DNA of 6,215 bases from Pseudomonadota bacterium (lineage in GTDB: Bacteria > Pseudomonadota > Gammaproteobacteria > Xanthomonadales > Xanthomonadaceae), in the NCBI GenBank assembly GCA_023439425.1, contig JAEXNZ010000428.1, positions 1 through 6,215 of the forward strand. The letters are read 5' to 3'. The notes beneath the pieces are model-generated. The model worked only from the letters and a program-made list of their open reading frames with translations, searched no databases and was not told the DNA's origin. Positions 6,131 through 6,215 of the stretch are shown one piece after another. How positions within the stretch are numbered: position 1 is the first letter of the stretch; each line of letters starts with the position of its first letter. Made by a program: the position numbers and the translations under genes.

Positions 6131-6204
6131 GGGGACGGCGCAAGTACGTCCCTGTAGCCTCGATCGCCGCTTGCACGTGTGCGCAATCCTGCGCACACGG
6201 CAAG
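6131..6204 (+). repeat. Double-hairpin intergenic repeat (probably continues past the window)
   Basis: Two stems stand side by side. The first pairs GGGACG (6132-6137) with CGTCCC (6147-6152), extendable by a G-T pair, over a 9-base loop. The second is a perfect 10-bp stem, 6176-6185 with 6190-6199, closed by ATCC, and continues after one bulged A with five more pairs (6170-6174 with 6200-6204). The wording around the first stem, GACGGCGCAAGTACGTCC, and the upstream GGATGGGCGTTCC resemble an intergenic repeat that I recall from Xanthomonas and Stenotrophomonas genomes; that is memory, not a search. No protein-coding signal is seen in 5996-6215 on either strand. Confidence 0.6.
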
Positions 6205-6215
6205 ACCGGGGTTGG

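Noticed and set aside
5854..6198. A 114-codon leftward open frame covering the amidase 3' end and the spacer
   Set aside because: It overlaps conserved amidase codons and runs through hairpin repeats, with no domain and no good ribosome-binding site; spurious.
1..6215. A new defence, mobile or biosynthetic system
   Set aside because: All five genes are core housekeeping families in a conserved order, with no integrase, transposase, toxin-antitoxin pair, CRISPR array or compositional break beyond the short spacers.

Overview
This is a GC-rich housekeeping segment of a gammaproteobacterial chromosome, most likely from the Xanthomonadaceae and probably Stenotrophomonas or a close relative. The organism call rests on three things: strongly G/C-biased third codon positions, the protein motifs, and a 22-bp GTAG-headed palindrome behind the last gene that has the form of the SMAG/REP elements I know from Stenotrophomonas. 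The genus is inference; no search was run.

Layout. Positions 1-2348 hold a leftward pair: queG (epoxyqueuosine reductase), then xseA (exonuclease VII large subunit). Their ends overlap by four bases (ATGA), and xseA runs off the left edge. A 23-bp gap (2349-2371) separates queG from a rightward series: nnr (bifunctional NAD(P)HX epimerase/dehydratase, 2372-3847), tsaE (ATPase of tRNA t6A synthesis, 3853-4335) and a periplasmic cell-wall amidase (AMIN plus Amidase_3, 4418-5995). As I recall it, this matches the E. coli order queG / nnr-tsaE-amiB-mutL, so mutL would be expected next. Instead, at least 220 bp of hairpin-rich, apparently non-coding sequence follows the amidase and continues past the right edge.

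How the genes relate. QueG and TsaE both act in tRNA anticodon-loop modification (queuosine at position 34, t6A at position 37). Nnr repairs damaged nicotinamide cofactors. The amidase splits septal peptidoglycan. XseA degrades single-stranded DNA. They do not form one pathway; this is a conserved neighbourhood of core genes.

I see no mobile element, CRISPR array, phage gene, toxin-antitoxin or defence module, and no credible candidate for a new biological system. The points worth a second look are regulatory and structural. The 23-bp divergent gap carries overlapping opposed -10-like boxes placed so that both mRNAs would be leaderless or nearly so. An AT-rich tsaE-amidase spacer has two strong Shine-Dalgarno-like motifs with no usable start codon. 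A tandem of hairpin repeats lies where mutL is expected.
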